A stretch of DNA of 64,000 nt from Ariolimax columbianus (Eukaryota; Mollusca; Gastropoda; Stylommatophora; Arionidae): positions 36,523,293-36,587,292 of the forward strand of contig JAVGWX010000004.1 in assembly GCA_036924085.1 (NCBI GenBank). Direction: 5' to 3'. The notes under the pieces are model-generated. The model did no database searches. It saw only the letters and a program-made list of their open reading frames with translations, and had not been told where the DNA came from. Below are positions 11,080 to 22,545 of this stretch, in pieces. How positions within the stretch are numbered: the first letter of the stretch is position 1; each line of letters opens with the position of its first letter. Position numbers and translations under genes: made by a program.

Positions 11080-12640
11080 AATTTAGCCTATGTATTATTT
11101 CCAGATTGAAGGTCGGCTGCAATAGACCAGCAGCCCCGCCTGCCGAAGACAGAGATACCGGAAAAAAGTAGGACACTCACGCAACCGCAGATTATGATCA
11201 TGCGACAATCCTTGCTCTCGTCATGGCGTAGTTCCTGCCAGCTACAATCAGATAGGAACGAAGTTGGCCCCTGGTTTGAACCAGCACCTTTACTAACCCA
11301 ATTGTCGGCGAAGGCAGGGAAGAGTAAACGGCCAACTGACTGTCCAGTCCACAAGGATGGGGATGCGACCTGGAAGACCGGTGCGAGAATGCAGCTTCGC
11401 GCCAAGGGCGGATCTCATGCGCCGTAAGTGAAAGGTGTTGAGTTTATATTCTTGTTTGGCATATATTGTCCCCATGACGAAACATGCAATGTAGACCATG
11501 GCCTTGGTCTGGGCTGTACGTTTGAGGTTTTACCAGACACGTGTTGTGAGACGAGAAAATATGGTAGCAGCTCTGCGATTGCACAATCCGGGGTCTAGAG
11601 AGAGCATGTAATTGATTAGAGACCCCAGGTAAGTGAACTGGCCCACAGCTGCCAGTTCACATTTATTGATATTGATGGTTGGGGTGGTATCTACATCTTG
11701 TCCCAGCACATTTGTTTTATCCAGGCTTATTGTGAGGCCGAAATCTTCGCACGCCTGAAAAACGATCTATCAATCTCTGGAGTTCATGCACACTGTGAGT
11801 GACAATTGCATCGTCATCAGCAAATAACAAGTCCCTGACAGTAATTTCCCTGATCGTGGTTTTAGCTTTGAGTCTCGCAAGATTTAAGACGGCCATCTGA
11901 TCTAGTGTGAATGCAAATCCCTTCTGTTGCATTACCAAATGCGTGCTTCAGTAGCAGCACAAAGAAGATTCCGAAAAGTGTTGCGGCCAGAACACAGCCT
12001 TGTTTAATTAACACCACATTGAATATTAAATTAAGGTGATGTATTATCGTCAAATTGGACAATTTCTTTCATATCCTCATGAAATGACACTATAGGCAGC
12101 AGTTTGTTAGGACAGCCTATTTTTTAGAGGATTTTTAAAAGTCCAACCCTGCTAACGAAATCGAATGCTTTTGTCGGGTCGATGAATGCGACATAAAAAG
12201 GCTTGTTCTGCTCGCGTGATTGTTCTTGTAGCTGTCGTAGAGAGAAGATCATGTCGATCGTTGATCTTGCAGATCAGAATCCACATTGTGACTCTGGGTA
12301 CACGCTCTCAGCCAGTTTGTGTAGCTACAGTAAGATCACTCTGGCAAAAACTTTGCCAACACAAGTGAGCATTGTAATGCCTCTGTAATTATTACATTCA
12401 CTTCTATCACCTTTATTTGTGTATATTGTGACAATTTTTGAATCCCTCAAATCTTGGGGCATGATGGCCTCTTTCCAACTCTGGCATAGCAACAAGTGTA
12501 GCGGTTTCAAGGGTGCGTTTTTGCAATGCTTGATCAGATCCTGTGGGATCCCATCGATACTCACTGCTTTACCCAGCACCAAGTTGTCAATGGCTGCATT
12601 GAGATCTACTTAAGATGGTTCAACTTCTAGCTCCTCCGTT
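11080..12640 (-). mobile_element. LINE (L2/CR1-like reverse transcriptase), degenerate
   Basis: Read on the minus strand from 12640, the frames show in order: the RT entry motif GKAVSIDGIPQDLIKHCKN, then IVTIYTNKGDRSECNNYRGI, the catalytic LLFADDDAIVTHS (YADD-type box) and LQRLIDRFS. Further down come QFTYLGSLI and LNTFHLRRMR. Several frameshifts and an apparent internal deletion after FHLRRMR make it inactive. The high end abuts the CR1-like copy that starts near 12650 on the opposite strand. Confidence 0.75.
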
Positions 12641-13225
12641 CTAGGATAGCATTGGACAGCATCAAATAGAGTTTAATATAGATGAACGTACAGTCATCCA
12701 CATGGGTAAATCCAATATGAAATCTAATTAATTACACAATGGACGAGAACAATATTAGAAAGATACAAAAAAGAAAGGGACCAATGGGTTATAAAAGATC
12801 ATACAGGTAAAGTGAGTGAGCAAGTCCAGGTAGCAGTTAAAAAGGCAAATGCATTGTTAGGTATGATAAAAAGAAATATTAAACATAGGAGCAATGAAGT
12901 GATTGTCTAAGTGTATAAAGCATTAGTTAGACCTAAATTGGAGTAGTGAGTTCAGGTGTGGAGTCCATATAATAGAGTGGATATAAACATGCTGGAAAGG
13001 GTACAAAGAAGAGCTAAAAAAAATTATAGCCGGGTTTCAAAATTATATTTATGAGGAAAGACTAAAAAAAGACTGGTCTCGAACAAAGAAGAATTCGAGG
13101 TGACTTAATACAAGTGTATAGATTAATAAATGGAAAGGAAAAATTAGACTATACCAAGTTTTTAACAATAAAGTACGACCTGCTACAAGAACAAATTATT
13201 TAAAGACAGGTCTAAATTAGATATT

Positions 13226-14093
13226 TAATCTTCGGCTACTGAATGAGAAGTACTCAGAGTATCAACAACAACTCTACCATGCCTTCATTGACTTTAGAAA
13301 GGCGTTTGACAGAGTGTGGCATGCGGCGTTATGGTCAACAATGAAGCATTATAAGTTCAACAGTGATATTGTGAGGGTAATTGCAAACCTTTATGAGCAG
13401 GAGACAAGCGCAGCCTTAGTAGAGGGTTTCAATCTGTAATAGAGGCAAATGGGCAGGAACTTGAGGTGGTAAAACGTTTCAAATATCTGGGATCATTGAT
13501 CAGTGAAGAGGGATCGAAGCCAGAGATAATTGCAAGAATAGCACAAACAACAGCGGCGCTGACTCGGCTGAAACCTATATGGCAAGACAAGCGACTCGCC
13601 CTCGGCATAAAAGTTAGACTAATGCGCTCTTTGGTGCTATCAATATTTATGTATGCCTGCGAGACCTGGACCATTACAGCAGATATCCAGAGCAGGATAC
13701 ATGCAATGGAAATGAGGTGCTATAGAAAACTCCTAAATGTTACAAATAAAGATCGTGTCACGAACGTAGAAATCCGCCAGAGAGTTGAAGACGCTATTGG
13801 TCCTTTTGAAGATCTGTTCACAGCTATCAAAAGACGAAAGATGGCCTGGTACGGGCACGTCGCGAGGTCCAACGGAGTTACCAACTCAATACTCTTTGGT
13901 TCCGTACCGGGACAGAGAGGGCGAGGACGTCCAAGGAAGAGATGAGTGGACAACATCACTGAGTGGTCAGGCCTTCGTCCCGGTGAGATACGTCAGGCAG
14001 CCACAGACAGAGAGGGATAGCGTAGGATTTTGGGAGTGTCTTCATGTGTGCCCCAACGACCTGATGGGTTACGGGATGAACTGAACTGTACTG
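13226..14093 (+). mobile_element. RTE/BovB-type LINE 3' end inserted in CR1
   Basis: This is an 868-bp insert flanked by ATTAGATATT on both sides (13216-13225 and 14094-14103), a target-site duplication that matches the intact CR1 sequence. It encodes the RT C-terminus in frames broken near 13430 and 13945. Motifs are [69 protein letters not shown] and RGRGRPRKR. The C-terminus is followed by a CVPQRPDGLRDELN-like end at the extreme 3' side. The 5' end is truncated, as is usual for LINE insertions. The clade was judged from the BovB-like C-terminal layout. Confidence 0.85.
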
Positions 14094-14188
14094 ATTAGAT
14101 ATTAGGAAGTATTTATTTTAGTCAGAGAGTGGTGAATTCTTGGAATGCATTGCTGCAGGATGTAGTGGAAGCAGAGCTAGTTAATGCA

Positions 14189-15784
14189 GTTTTCTTCTTC
14201 TTCTTCTTCGTACGCAGTCAGACAGTAACCATTATTTTTTCGAAAAAAGCGGCGGTCATCCTGAGGCTGTCGCCGCTGCCATAGAGCTTGTCTTGCAGTT
14301 CCACTGGTGATGGCCACATCTGCTCTCTCTGATCCTCGTATGTCGGGCAGTTCTGCAGCAGATGTTCAGCGGTCATTTTACCGGTACCGCACGGGCATTC
14401 GTCGGTACCACCTATCTTCAATTTGTTGAATAGGTGGTACCTCAGTCTATTGTGGCCAGTGCGAAGTCTGAAGACAACGACCTGCTCTCTTCGGTTCAAC
14501 TGGTAATAGGCATCGTTTTTGGTGTAACCAGTATGTTCGGTTTCCCATTTGGTCATGTATCTGGCTTTGATAAGCCGTTTTGACTCTTCGTACGTCATAC
14601 TAGTATCTGTTTGTGGTAGTCTTGCACCTTCTTTTGCCAGTCTGTCTGCCTCCTCGTTGCCTTGGATGTTGCAGTGTGATGGGACGCACTGTACCACTAC
14701 CCTTTTTGGTGCGGACTGCTGGCACAGTTTGCAGAGTGCTGCTCCTAAGTCATTAAGCTCAGTGTTTTTCTGGCTTGTTAGCGCTGTGACTACGGAGAGA
14801 GCATCTGTAAGCAGGACTATGTGGCTTTCATTTTCTTTATGTGTCACCATTTCTTCCACTGCCGCCCTCAGTGCCTCTGCCTCCGCTCTGAAATTGCTTG
14901 TGTACTTACCAGTAGCGAATGACAGTGTTATTTGTCTACCATTTGGTAGGTTCAGGAATGCTCCTGTCCCTCCGTTCTGTGTAGTGTTTGTTACAGAACC
15001 ATCGGTGTATGCATGGGTTCAGTCCATGCTTGGGTAGCTTTTCGATATAAAGCTTAGGGTAGTATCTCTCTTTTCTTTTTCAGTCTGGCAGTTTTTGTTT
15101 CCAATACCTGGTATATTTTCTACCACCTCTGGAAATATATCCTGCCTCCAGGTAGGTTTTCGTACAGTAGTGATGGGTTTTGGTGTTGTTAGTGCGTTTA
15201 TGGGATCTTCGTGCATCTTTGCTTTGGCTATTTCTGCAAAGTTTCTCCGCTTTAGTTTCCCATTTCCCAAATTGTTTAGTCTCTGGTGCATTGGATGGTC
15301 AGTCAGTCTTCGGAGTTTTTCTGACTGCAGCTGGGCTCTGCACTCTCTTCTATCGGTCATGGATTGCAGTTTTGTAATCTTTTCAAGTTCTACAATTGGC
15401 GTTGACTTCATGCCTCCTGTTATAACTCTCATGGCTTGGTTTTGAAGTTTGCTAACTTTATCGAAGTTCGCCTTTGCTGCTGTTGTCCATGCCGCGATGC
15501 CATACTCGAGAACTGGTCTCACTCTTCCAGTGTACAGTTTCTTTAGTATGCCTTCGTCTGCTCCCCAGCTTGTGCCAGCAAGTTTCCTCATGATTGCCAT
15601 TCTTTCTCTGGCTCTCATTCGGTTTCTCTCGATCTGACTTTTCCTTGTCATGCGCCGATCAAATGTGACTCCCAGATAGGTTGGGTTGTCGTTTGGCTGC
15701 AGGAATTTGCCATTTAAACTTAATTTGGTATTTTGGGTTTTAATGAAAGCGAGAATATTGTGCATGTGGTTTTCTCCTCGTTTA
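14189..15784 (-). mobile_element. I-like LINE, copy A: RT C-terminus plus RNase H, nearly intact
   Basis: The element is on the minus strand with target repeats AGTTAATGCA/AGTTAATGTA (14179-14188, 15785-15794). One frame runs from 15765 to 14218, about 516 codons. Its only break is a stop at 15021-15019, where sister copies have Trp ([12 protein letters not shown]), consistent with a single TGG-to-TGA change. Domains in order are: RT thumb (YLGVTFDRRMT, KLYTGRVRPVLEYGIAAW), RNase H ([49 protein letters not shown]), and a terminal Cys/His motif ([18 protein letters not shown]). The 3' end is GTCTGACTGCGTACG with a (GAA)n tail. The RT fingers and palm and the endonuclease are missing by 5' truncation. 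Confidence 0.92.
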
Positions 15785-15905
15785 AGTTAATGTATTCAAA
15801 AATAGATTGGATGCTCACAGTATTTTGGATATCCGTGGAGTGAAATAAACTGGTTGTAAACAAACTCTGTAGAACCTTCTAAATCAGTATAATGAAGTTA
15901 AGTTA

Positions 15906-16850
15906 AGTTTTTGTAATTTATGCTGTTCATGTTCTACTTTTTTCTGCGTCTGATATTCTTGTTCAGCTAGCACATTACGACCTTTTTGAACGTGCCACTG
16001 TCTTTGAGCTTTCTTCAGAAGTTTTTGAGCATCAACACTAATCTGACTGCATTTTGTGGAGTTATTTATTTTTGCACATTTACAGTTTTACTTCACTGTT
16101 CCAGGTAACAGGTGGGAGATCTTGGGCACTGCCCAACCTGCTGCCGAAATTGTTCTTTCGGCCAAGCAGCATAGAGTATTTTTAGGGCATGGAATCTCAT
16201 TGTGTGAGTGAGAGAAGAGTGTTTAAATGTATCGCTGATCTTACTGGCATGTGGTGCTTAGCAGATGCAATACTTCAACGTTAGTAGCAATTGTATATCA
16301 ATACTTGCTCAGCGCGTAGTCAATCTCGGCCTTAGTTTCCGCAGTTTGGGGAGTACCAGGGAAACATTTTCCAGCAGGTTTCTCGTAATGTGTGTTCATG
16401 ATAGGCTATGCAGATTTGGGTATATCATTATCAGCAAAGACAGTTAAGCGGTGCCCTGTTTTTTGTAAACTTTTATTTTGTGCCGTTCTTAACCTACATA
16501 TGTAACGTCATAAGTGATCGGCCCCTTAAGGGCCGCTTATACATTCTATTACTCAATCATTAAATGTTGAATATCATATTCGAGTTGAAGAGTTCAAAAT
16601 AATAAATGAAATACACAATCTCGAAAGGTCCATTATCCCGTAAATCTGTTGGACCTGGATTTATAAATAGACAAGAGGAACTCTCTCACACATTAAGGAT
16701 AATTTGTTGTAGACCCCTAATGAAAATGGCAGCATTTCTTGTCTTTCGCCAACTATTGAGTATGAACAATTTAATATTCACGCGTCCCTTTTAATAGTCA
16801 TTATTAGTTTTCTTTGCCATTTAGATTATTTTTTATATGTTTTCATATTT
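15906..16850. other. No recognisable feature
   Basis: This is AT-rich unique-looking sequence. Only short ORFs are present (for example 16265-16447), with no family match. I looked here for a GCAT first exon and could not identify one. Confidence 0.35.
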
Positions 16851-17330
16851 GAGTTCATATATGTATTCTTCCCTTCTTCTATGATTCGCTAGTTCAGCAT
16901 TGATCATTGTAATTGCATTGCTAAAGAGTAAAAGACACTATTAAACTAAGTTAACTAACTAAAGTAATTCAGTAAATTATAATTGTTAACTTTAAACTAA
17001 GTTTAAAGTTAGTACTTAATTTTATAATACATAACTAATAGTTAACATAGTACTCAAGTTACTCCTACTCAACTGTACTGTTAGTACTCTACCTGACTCT
17101 AAATGAACGTATTGTTATTTAGACTATTTTTTGTCCCTGACTGAAGGGCGAAGGCCTATTGAATATAAATATTCAATAGGCTATTCCCTATTTATTCAAT
17201 TTTTCAGGATCCTATTGGTCGTAACGAAGGTTTCGTTTATAGTTTATGTTCTCGTCTCGGTGTGGCATCTGACCATACCCATTTTGAAATGTAATAGTAA
17301 TTTAATTTTAATTAACTTTTACATTTTTTT
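16850..17330 (+). repeat. Dispersed repeat F with embedded palindrome
   Basis: It is shared with 34330-34460. Common blocks are CTTCTATGATTCGCTAGTTCA, CCCTGACTGAAGG, GGTCGTAACG and CATCTGACCATACCCATTT. This copy has about 60 bp of extra DNA after the first block, containing a perfect 12-bp-arm hairpin (17156-17181). A Penelope-like or other retroelement 3' end is possible, but I cannot assign it. Confidence 0.55.
17156..17181. repeat. Perfect hairpin, 12-bp arms
   Basis: CCTATTGAATAT, two bases AA, then its exact reverse complement. It is absent from the paralogous repeat at 34330-34460. Confidence 0.9.
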
Positions 17331-17727
17331 CTCATTATTTTTTTTCTTGCTAAGTTCATATTGCTTAGAGTAGTTAGACTAATCTCTTAAAGTGTAGTCT
17401 ATATATTTCATAACTCATAAAGGATGTACAGTAGTACACTCAGGTCATGATAGATAAAACAATTCAATCAGTATAAATCAAATGGGCATGGCATACAATG
17501 ATGCATAAATAATAAATGATAAACTAAAGTATTAAAAGTATAAGTATGATAAAGTAAATTGATAAATTAAACAAGATTTACTCATTTAGACAAGATTATA
17601 TAGTATGTAGGCCTACTCATGTAAAATTGTCATGAGAGTTTCTTATAGTTACTTAAAATTATCACAGATAGATATTTACTAGATTAATAATTTAAGATAG
17701 TATAAGTCGGAGATAGCTCTCTCGAGT

Positions 17728-17860
17728 CTTAACTTAACTAGTCTTCTTAACGTCTTTATACTGGTTTAGAAGACTCTGCTGAGTCTGTATACAACCAGTT
17801 TCTTTTACATTTTCTTGATCTAAAAACTATGTGCGTCCAATCTTTTCCTGACTACATTAA
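17728..17860 (-). mobile_element. CR1-like LINE 3' UTR fragment, antisense
   Basis: It is the reverse complement of the 3' end of the copies at 1-836 and 15795-15905. It runs from the TTAAGTTAAG tail through the ACCAGTATAAAGACGTTAAG and ACTGGTTGTATACAGACTC blocks to the codons for the protein's last residues. Confidence 0.85.
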
Positions 17861-17974
17861 TTGACTTTTGTCTCTTAACATATGCAATTATTGATACCTC
17901 ATTCAATGATTCGTGTCTGTGACTGAGTCAATGTAGAAAAAAATTATGGATTTTAAAGTGAATGAAAATACTGT

Positions 17975-18560
17975 ATAATAGGAAGAATACCGGCTGCTTG
18001 GCACAGCTCGAGGACAACACTCTTGCACAAGAAAGGAGACAAAGAGGATCTTGGAAACTATCGCCCAATTACTCTCCTCCCGGTCACTTACAAGCTGTTT
18101 ACAAATTGCATCCTTGCCAGAATCGCAACCAGTAGAACAAGCAGGCTTTTGACGTTCTTACAGCACAATGGACCATATTTCAACCTGCTGCCGCCTTATT
18201 GAGGCAGCCCGAAAGTTCCAGGCGTCCTTGATATGCACCTCCATCAACTATATAAAGGCTTTTGATTCGGTAGAACTACATTTTGTCTGGCATTCACTGT
18301 TGGAACAAGGTGTCAATCCTGGTTACATCAGAATTCTCACCAAGTGTTATACGAACTGCACTACCACATTTCGTCCCTTCCATTGTCCAATCATGGTACA
18401 AATTCAGGGTGATCCTACCTCACTCAACCTCTTCTCCGCGCATCTGGAATCAGTCATTACCCGATGCAACTGGGACAACTTTGACATCCTTAATGACGGT
18501 AGACGCCTCAATCATCTTCAATTTGATATAGTGCTCATTCACAGAGTCATCAGCAGAAAC
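17975..18560 (+). mobile_element. RTE-like LINE reverse transcriptase fragment
   Basis: Frames encode RT motifs of an RTE-1-type element: a NYRPITLLPVTYKLF-like box, then MDHISTCCRLIEAARKF, YIKAFDSVELHFVW, LLEQGVNPGYIRIL, QGDPTSLNLFSAHLE and GRRLNHLQF. Where YFADDIVLI is expected, the residues read FDIVLI, so the catalytic aspartates are lost. It is inactive. Confidence 0.8.
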
Positions 18561-18619
18561 CAACCAAATGATGCAGCTACTCAACGGGTCATCATGATAA
18601 TAGGATACAAGTCATTAAA

Positions 18620-20303
18620 AAATACATATTGATGAGTTGACGAAAAAGGCAGAGGAAGCTGCTGCTAAAGGAAATATGGGGGACTGGTAACAACAACACA
18701 AGAAACTAGCAGGCAAATATAAACACATAAATGACTTTGTCAAAGATAAGAAGAACATTTTAGTAACACCAATGAGCAAATGAAGAGATGTGCTGAACAT
18801 TTCGCAGAACTTTTAAAACATCTGGCTCCACCACATTCCTCCTGACATTCAGTTGGTGAATGCTGAACTTCAAGTTAATTGTGAGAAACTAAATACAAAG
18901 GAAATTAGGAAAGTTATACAGCTTCTGAAAAATGACAAGCTACCGGCCCAAATGTTATCTCCACAGAAATAATCAAATTGGACATTAAACTTCAACAACG
19001 ATATTGTGCAAATTATGTGTAAAGTTTGGGAGAGAAAAAAAGGTAAGATAACTAGAAAGTAACCTATGCAATAAAGTGGTCAATAAATGGAGATATGCAG
19101 CAGTGTACGAATCAGAGGAATACTATTATTATCTGTACCTGGAAATGTTTTGAGCAGGATAATTCTAGAGAGATTAAAAAAGGCCATAGATCAACAGTTA
19201 ATGGATAAGCAGACATGCTTCTGACAAAATGCTACACTGGCAATAATAATTGAACAAACTGTAGAATGGAACTCACAACTTCTTATAGGATTCATGAACA
19301 ATGAAAATCCCTTTGAAAACTTGGAGAGGGTATCACAATGGCAGTTGCTTAGTCACTATGGAGTGCCCCTGAAGTTTTTGAACATAATCTAGAAAACATT
19401 GGAGGCTGTTAGATGAAGGTCAACTTTCTGAACCCTTTAAAATAAGAACTGTGGTTCGACAGGGCAGTATACTATCACCATAACTCTTTCTGCTGGTCAT
19501 TGACTGGATTATGAAGTCAACAACATTGTCCAGTGACAATGGCATTAAATAGAGAGCTGATAAGACAACTTGGCGATCTTGACTTTGCTGATGATTTGAC
19601 TCTTCTGTCCAATACCCACAACCAGATGCAAAACAAGATACATGGTAAGTATACTTGAGAGATCACTGCAATTTGGTCTGAAAATACACAAAGACAAAAC
19701 ACAGGTTTTGAAAATAAAGGCAACTAACAGCAATAGAATTGTGTCGGAAGACAACCCCTTCCATAATATGGAATCTTTTATATATCGTGGTAGTAATATA
19801 GACACATTAGGAGGTACATAAAATAATGTTAAATTAAGAACACAGAGGATGAGAGAAGGTTTCATTGCATAAAGGACCATACAGAGATCAAATGAAATTA
19901 AAACTACCATCAAATTAGAAATCTTAAAACTCCAACGTCCATTCTGCTATATAACTCTGAAACATGGGGAGGACAACAAAGGCACTTATGAAAAAGGTAC
20001 AGACTTTTGTAAATGGTTGCCTGCGCAGAATACAAGGTTGGAAATGGTACGATAAGATCACAAATATGGAACTGTTGGAAAGAACAAAACAGATACCAGT
20101 GAAGCATGACACGCGGAGGAAGCACTAGCGCTGGACAAGCTAACATTATGGAAACCAGTTGATAACATTATAAGATAGTCTCTGTACTTGAATCCACTGA
20201 GCAGAAGGAATAGCGGAGGACTGAGATATTCATGGCTTATGATAACAAGGCTGGGCATGTATTTGTTGAAGACCTATGCTCTACAAGGAGTGGCCAGGGA
20301 TTT
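18620..20303 (+). mobile_element. Old LINE (RT with LLYGSETW-type C-terminus), heavily degenerate
   Basis: Successive frames show EAAAKGNMGDW and KHINDFVKDKKN, then NPPDIQLVNAELQVN, LNTKEIRKVIQLLKN, a QFGLKIHKDKTQVLKIKATN stretch, YRGSNIDTLGGT and GLCSTR-like end residues near 20280. Numerous stops and frameshifts indicate an ancient copy. A short piece of the same family's 3' end lies at 25290-25490. Its extreme 3' end is split by I-like copy B. Confidence 0.7.
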
Positions 20304-20317
20304 GATTGATTAAGACC

Positions 20318-21834
20318 AAACGGCAAATACCTGCAGCCAAACGACAACCCAAACTATCTGGGAGTCACATTTGATCGGCGCATGACATGGAAAAGTCAGA
20401 TCGAGAGAAACCGAATGAGAGCCAGAGAAAGAATGGCAATCATGAGGAAACTTGCTGGCACAAGCTGGGAAGCAGATGAAAGTATACTAAAGAAACTGTA
20501 CACTGGAAGAGTGAGACCAGTTCTCGAGTATGGCATTGCGGCATGGACAACAGCAGCAAAGGCGAACTTCGATAAAGTTAGCAAACTCCAAAACCAAGCC
20601 ATAAGAGTTATAACAGGAGGCATGAAGTCAAAGCCAATTGTAGAACTTGAAAAGATTACAAAACTGCAATCCATGACCGACAGAAGAGACTGCAGAGCCC
20701 AGCTGCAATCAGAGAAACTCAGAAGACTGACTGACCATCCAATGCACTAGAGACTAAACAATTTTGGAAATGGGAAGCTAAAGCGAAGAAACTTTACAGA
20801 AATAGCCAAAGCAAAGATGCACGAAGACCCTATGAACGCACTAACCACACCAAAGCTCAACCCTACTGTACGAAAACCTACCTGGAGGCAGCATATATTT
20901 CCAGAGGTAATAGAAAATATACCAGGTATTGGAAACAAAATCTGCTAATCTGAAAAAGAAAGAAGAGATACTACCCTGAGTTACATAACGGAAAACTACC
21001 CAAGCATGGACTGGACCCATGCATACACCGACGGTTCCGTAACAAATACAACACAGAACGGAGGGGCAGGAGCATTTCTGAACCTACCAAATGGCAGAAA
21101 AATAACACTGTCATTCGCTACTGGAAAATACACAAGCAATTTCAGAGCGGAGGCAGAGGCACTGAGGGCGGCAGTGGAAGAAATGGTGACAGGTAAAAGG
21201 AATGAATGCCACATAGTCCTGCTTACAGATGCTCTGGCCGTAGTCACAGCGCTAAAAAGCCAGAAAAATACTGAACTTAATGATTTAAGAGCAGTACTCT
21301 GTCAACTATGCCAGCAGGCCGCACCAAAAAGGGTAGTGGTGCAGTGGGTTCCATCTCACTGCAACATCCAAGCCACGAGGAGGCAGACAGACTGGCAAAA
21401 GAAAGTGCAAAACTACCACAACCAGATACTAGCATGACATACGAAGAGTCAAAACGGCTTATTAGAGCTAGATACAGGACCAAATGGGAAACCGAACATA
21501 CTGGCTACACCAAAAACGATGCCTATTACCAGTTGAACAGAAGAGAGCAGGTCGTGGTCTTCAGACTTCGCACTGGCCACAACAGACTGAGGTACCACCT
21601 ATTCAACAAATTGAAGATAGGTGGCACCGACGAATACCCACGTGGTACCGGGAAAATGACCGCTGAGCATTTGCTGCAAAACTGCCCGACATACAAGGAT
21701 CAGAGAGAGCAGATGTGGCCATCACCAGTGGCAACACTAGACAAGCTCTTTGGCAGTGTCCACAGCCTCAGGATGACCGCTGCTTTTTTCGAAAAAATAA
21801 AGGTTGATGTCTGACTGCGTACGAAGAAGAAGAA
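20318..21834 (+). mobile_element. I-like LINE, copy B: RT C-terminus plus RNase H
   Basis: The flanking repeats GATTGATTAAGACC (20304-20317) and GATTGATTGAGACC (21835-21848) mark the insertion. The order is the same as in copy [47 protein letters not shown] (RNase H), [19 protein letters not shown], then [13 protein letters not shown] and the GTCTGACTGCGTACG(AAG)n tail. Breaks are a stop at 20748 (Gln in copy A), a stop at 20946-20948, and a frameshift near 21371 that divides the RNase H motif. It is inactive. Confidence 0.92.
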
Positions 21835-21927
21835 GATTGATTGAGACCTATATTTCTTTTTCTTGTAAATTAATTTCTTTAAAAAAATATTTACAAAATA
21901 ATTATACAGTTAAACAATACTATAAAT

Positions 21928-22175
21928 GGTCAGCGAACCAAAGCTGACCAAGTCGCTATTCTGCCTCCATGTGGCGGCTCTGGCAATAGACTGCAATCAT
22001 GCAGCTGGACTAAAAGGTTAGCCATAGAATAGGAAAGGAAAACCGGGTTACCAAAATGCTGTACTGAAATCGGATGTATTTTGCCAATACGCGCAGAAAT
22101 CACAACCTAGCTATAAACAACGACACAACATCTCAAACGTCTTTTTCAGGACGAATGCTCAAGAAGAGGAAGAAT
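21928..22175 (+). mobile_element. SINE-B, divergent copy
   Basis: It retains GTCAGCGAACCAAAGCTG, AACCGGGTTACCAAAATGCT, TGAAATCGGATGT and the 3' CAACGACACAAC and TTTTTCAGG blocks. It is diverged, and the tail GAAGAGGAAGAA is partly preserved. Confidence 0.6.
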
Positions 22176-22327
22176 TAAAGAAAATGGCCTAAAACGCAAA
22201 TTTACAGAAAGGAACACTTGAAAGACTATATTCCAGAAAATAAAGGAATTAGTAATGGTAGTCCTTACATTAGTGTTTCTGTCAATTGTGGTATATAAAG
22301 ATTTAACACATTTTCTTTATTCCCCAG

Positions 22328-22545
22328 AAAGAAACAGAACTCCAGTTCTAGGTGTACTTGAGCGATGGAGCACAACTCTGGCTTCACTGAGAGATCTCCT
22401 AGGTCGAGAGTTGGAGGGCATTAAAGATGCTGGGACATATAAATTGGAGCGAATTATTACATCTCAACAAGGACCTTCTATTCATGTGCAGGGCAGAAGT
22501 GGAGACGTTTTGAATTTCTGTGCAAACAATTACTTAGGATTATCA
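22328..22545 (+). CDS. GCAT: GCAT first identified exon
   Basis: The acceptor is TTCTTTATTCCCCAG. Two bases finish a split codon, then 72 codons cover the end of the presequence region, [19 protein letters not shown] and [11 protein letters not shown]. The donor is GTTAGT and the exon ends in phase 0. Because its start is a split codon behind a good acceptor, an upstream coding exon is expected. Confidence 0.93.

Larger units (their letters stand above)
12650..15905 (+). mobile_element. CR1-like LINE split by two later insertions
   Basis: The CR1 pieces are 12650-13225, 14104-14188 and 15795-15905. They line up consecutively with the copy at 1-836, through the KANALLGMIKRN, EEFEVT and SQRVVNSWNALL regions and the 3' UTR ending in GAAGTTAAGTTAAG. 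The gaps are filled by an RTE-like LINE end (13226-14093) and an I-like LINE (14189-15784). Each insertion duplicated its target. Confidence 0.85.

Noticed and set aside
14549..15037. A 162-codon plus-strand frame and similar frames at 15095-15445, 20396-20674 and 42380-42802
   Set aside because: They are antisense shadows of the I-like LINE protein frames, which have clear RT and RNase H motifs on the other strand.
22255..22327. Taking the Met at 22255 as the GCAT start
   Set aside because: It lies before a strong pyrimidine tract and acceptor and would add a hydrophobic, non-basic N-terminus unlike a mitochondrial presequence. It is kept only as an alternative.
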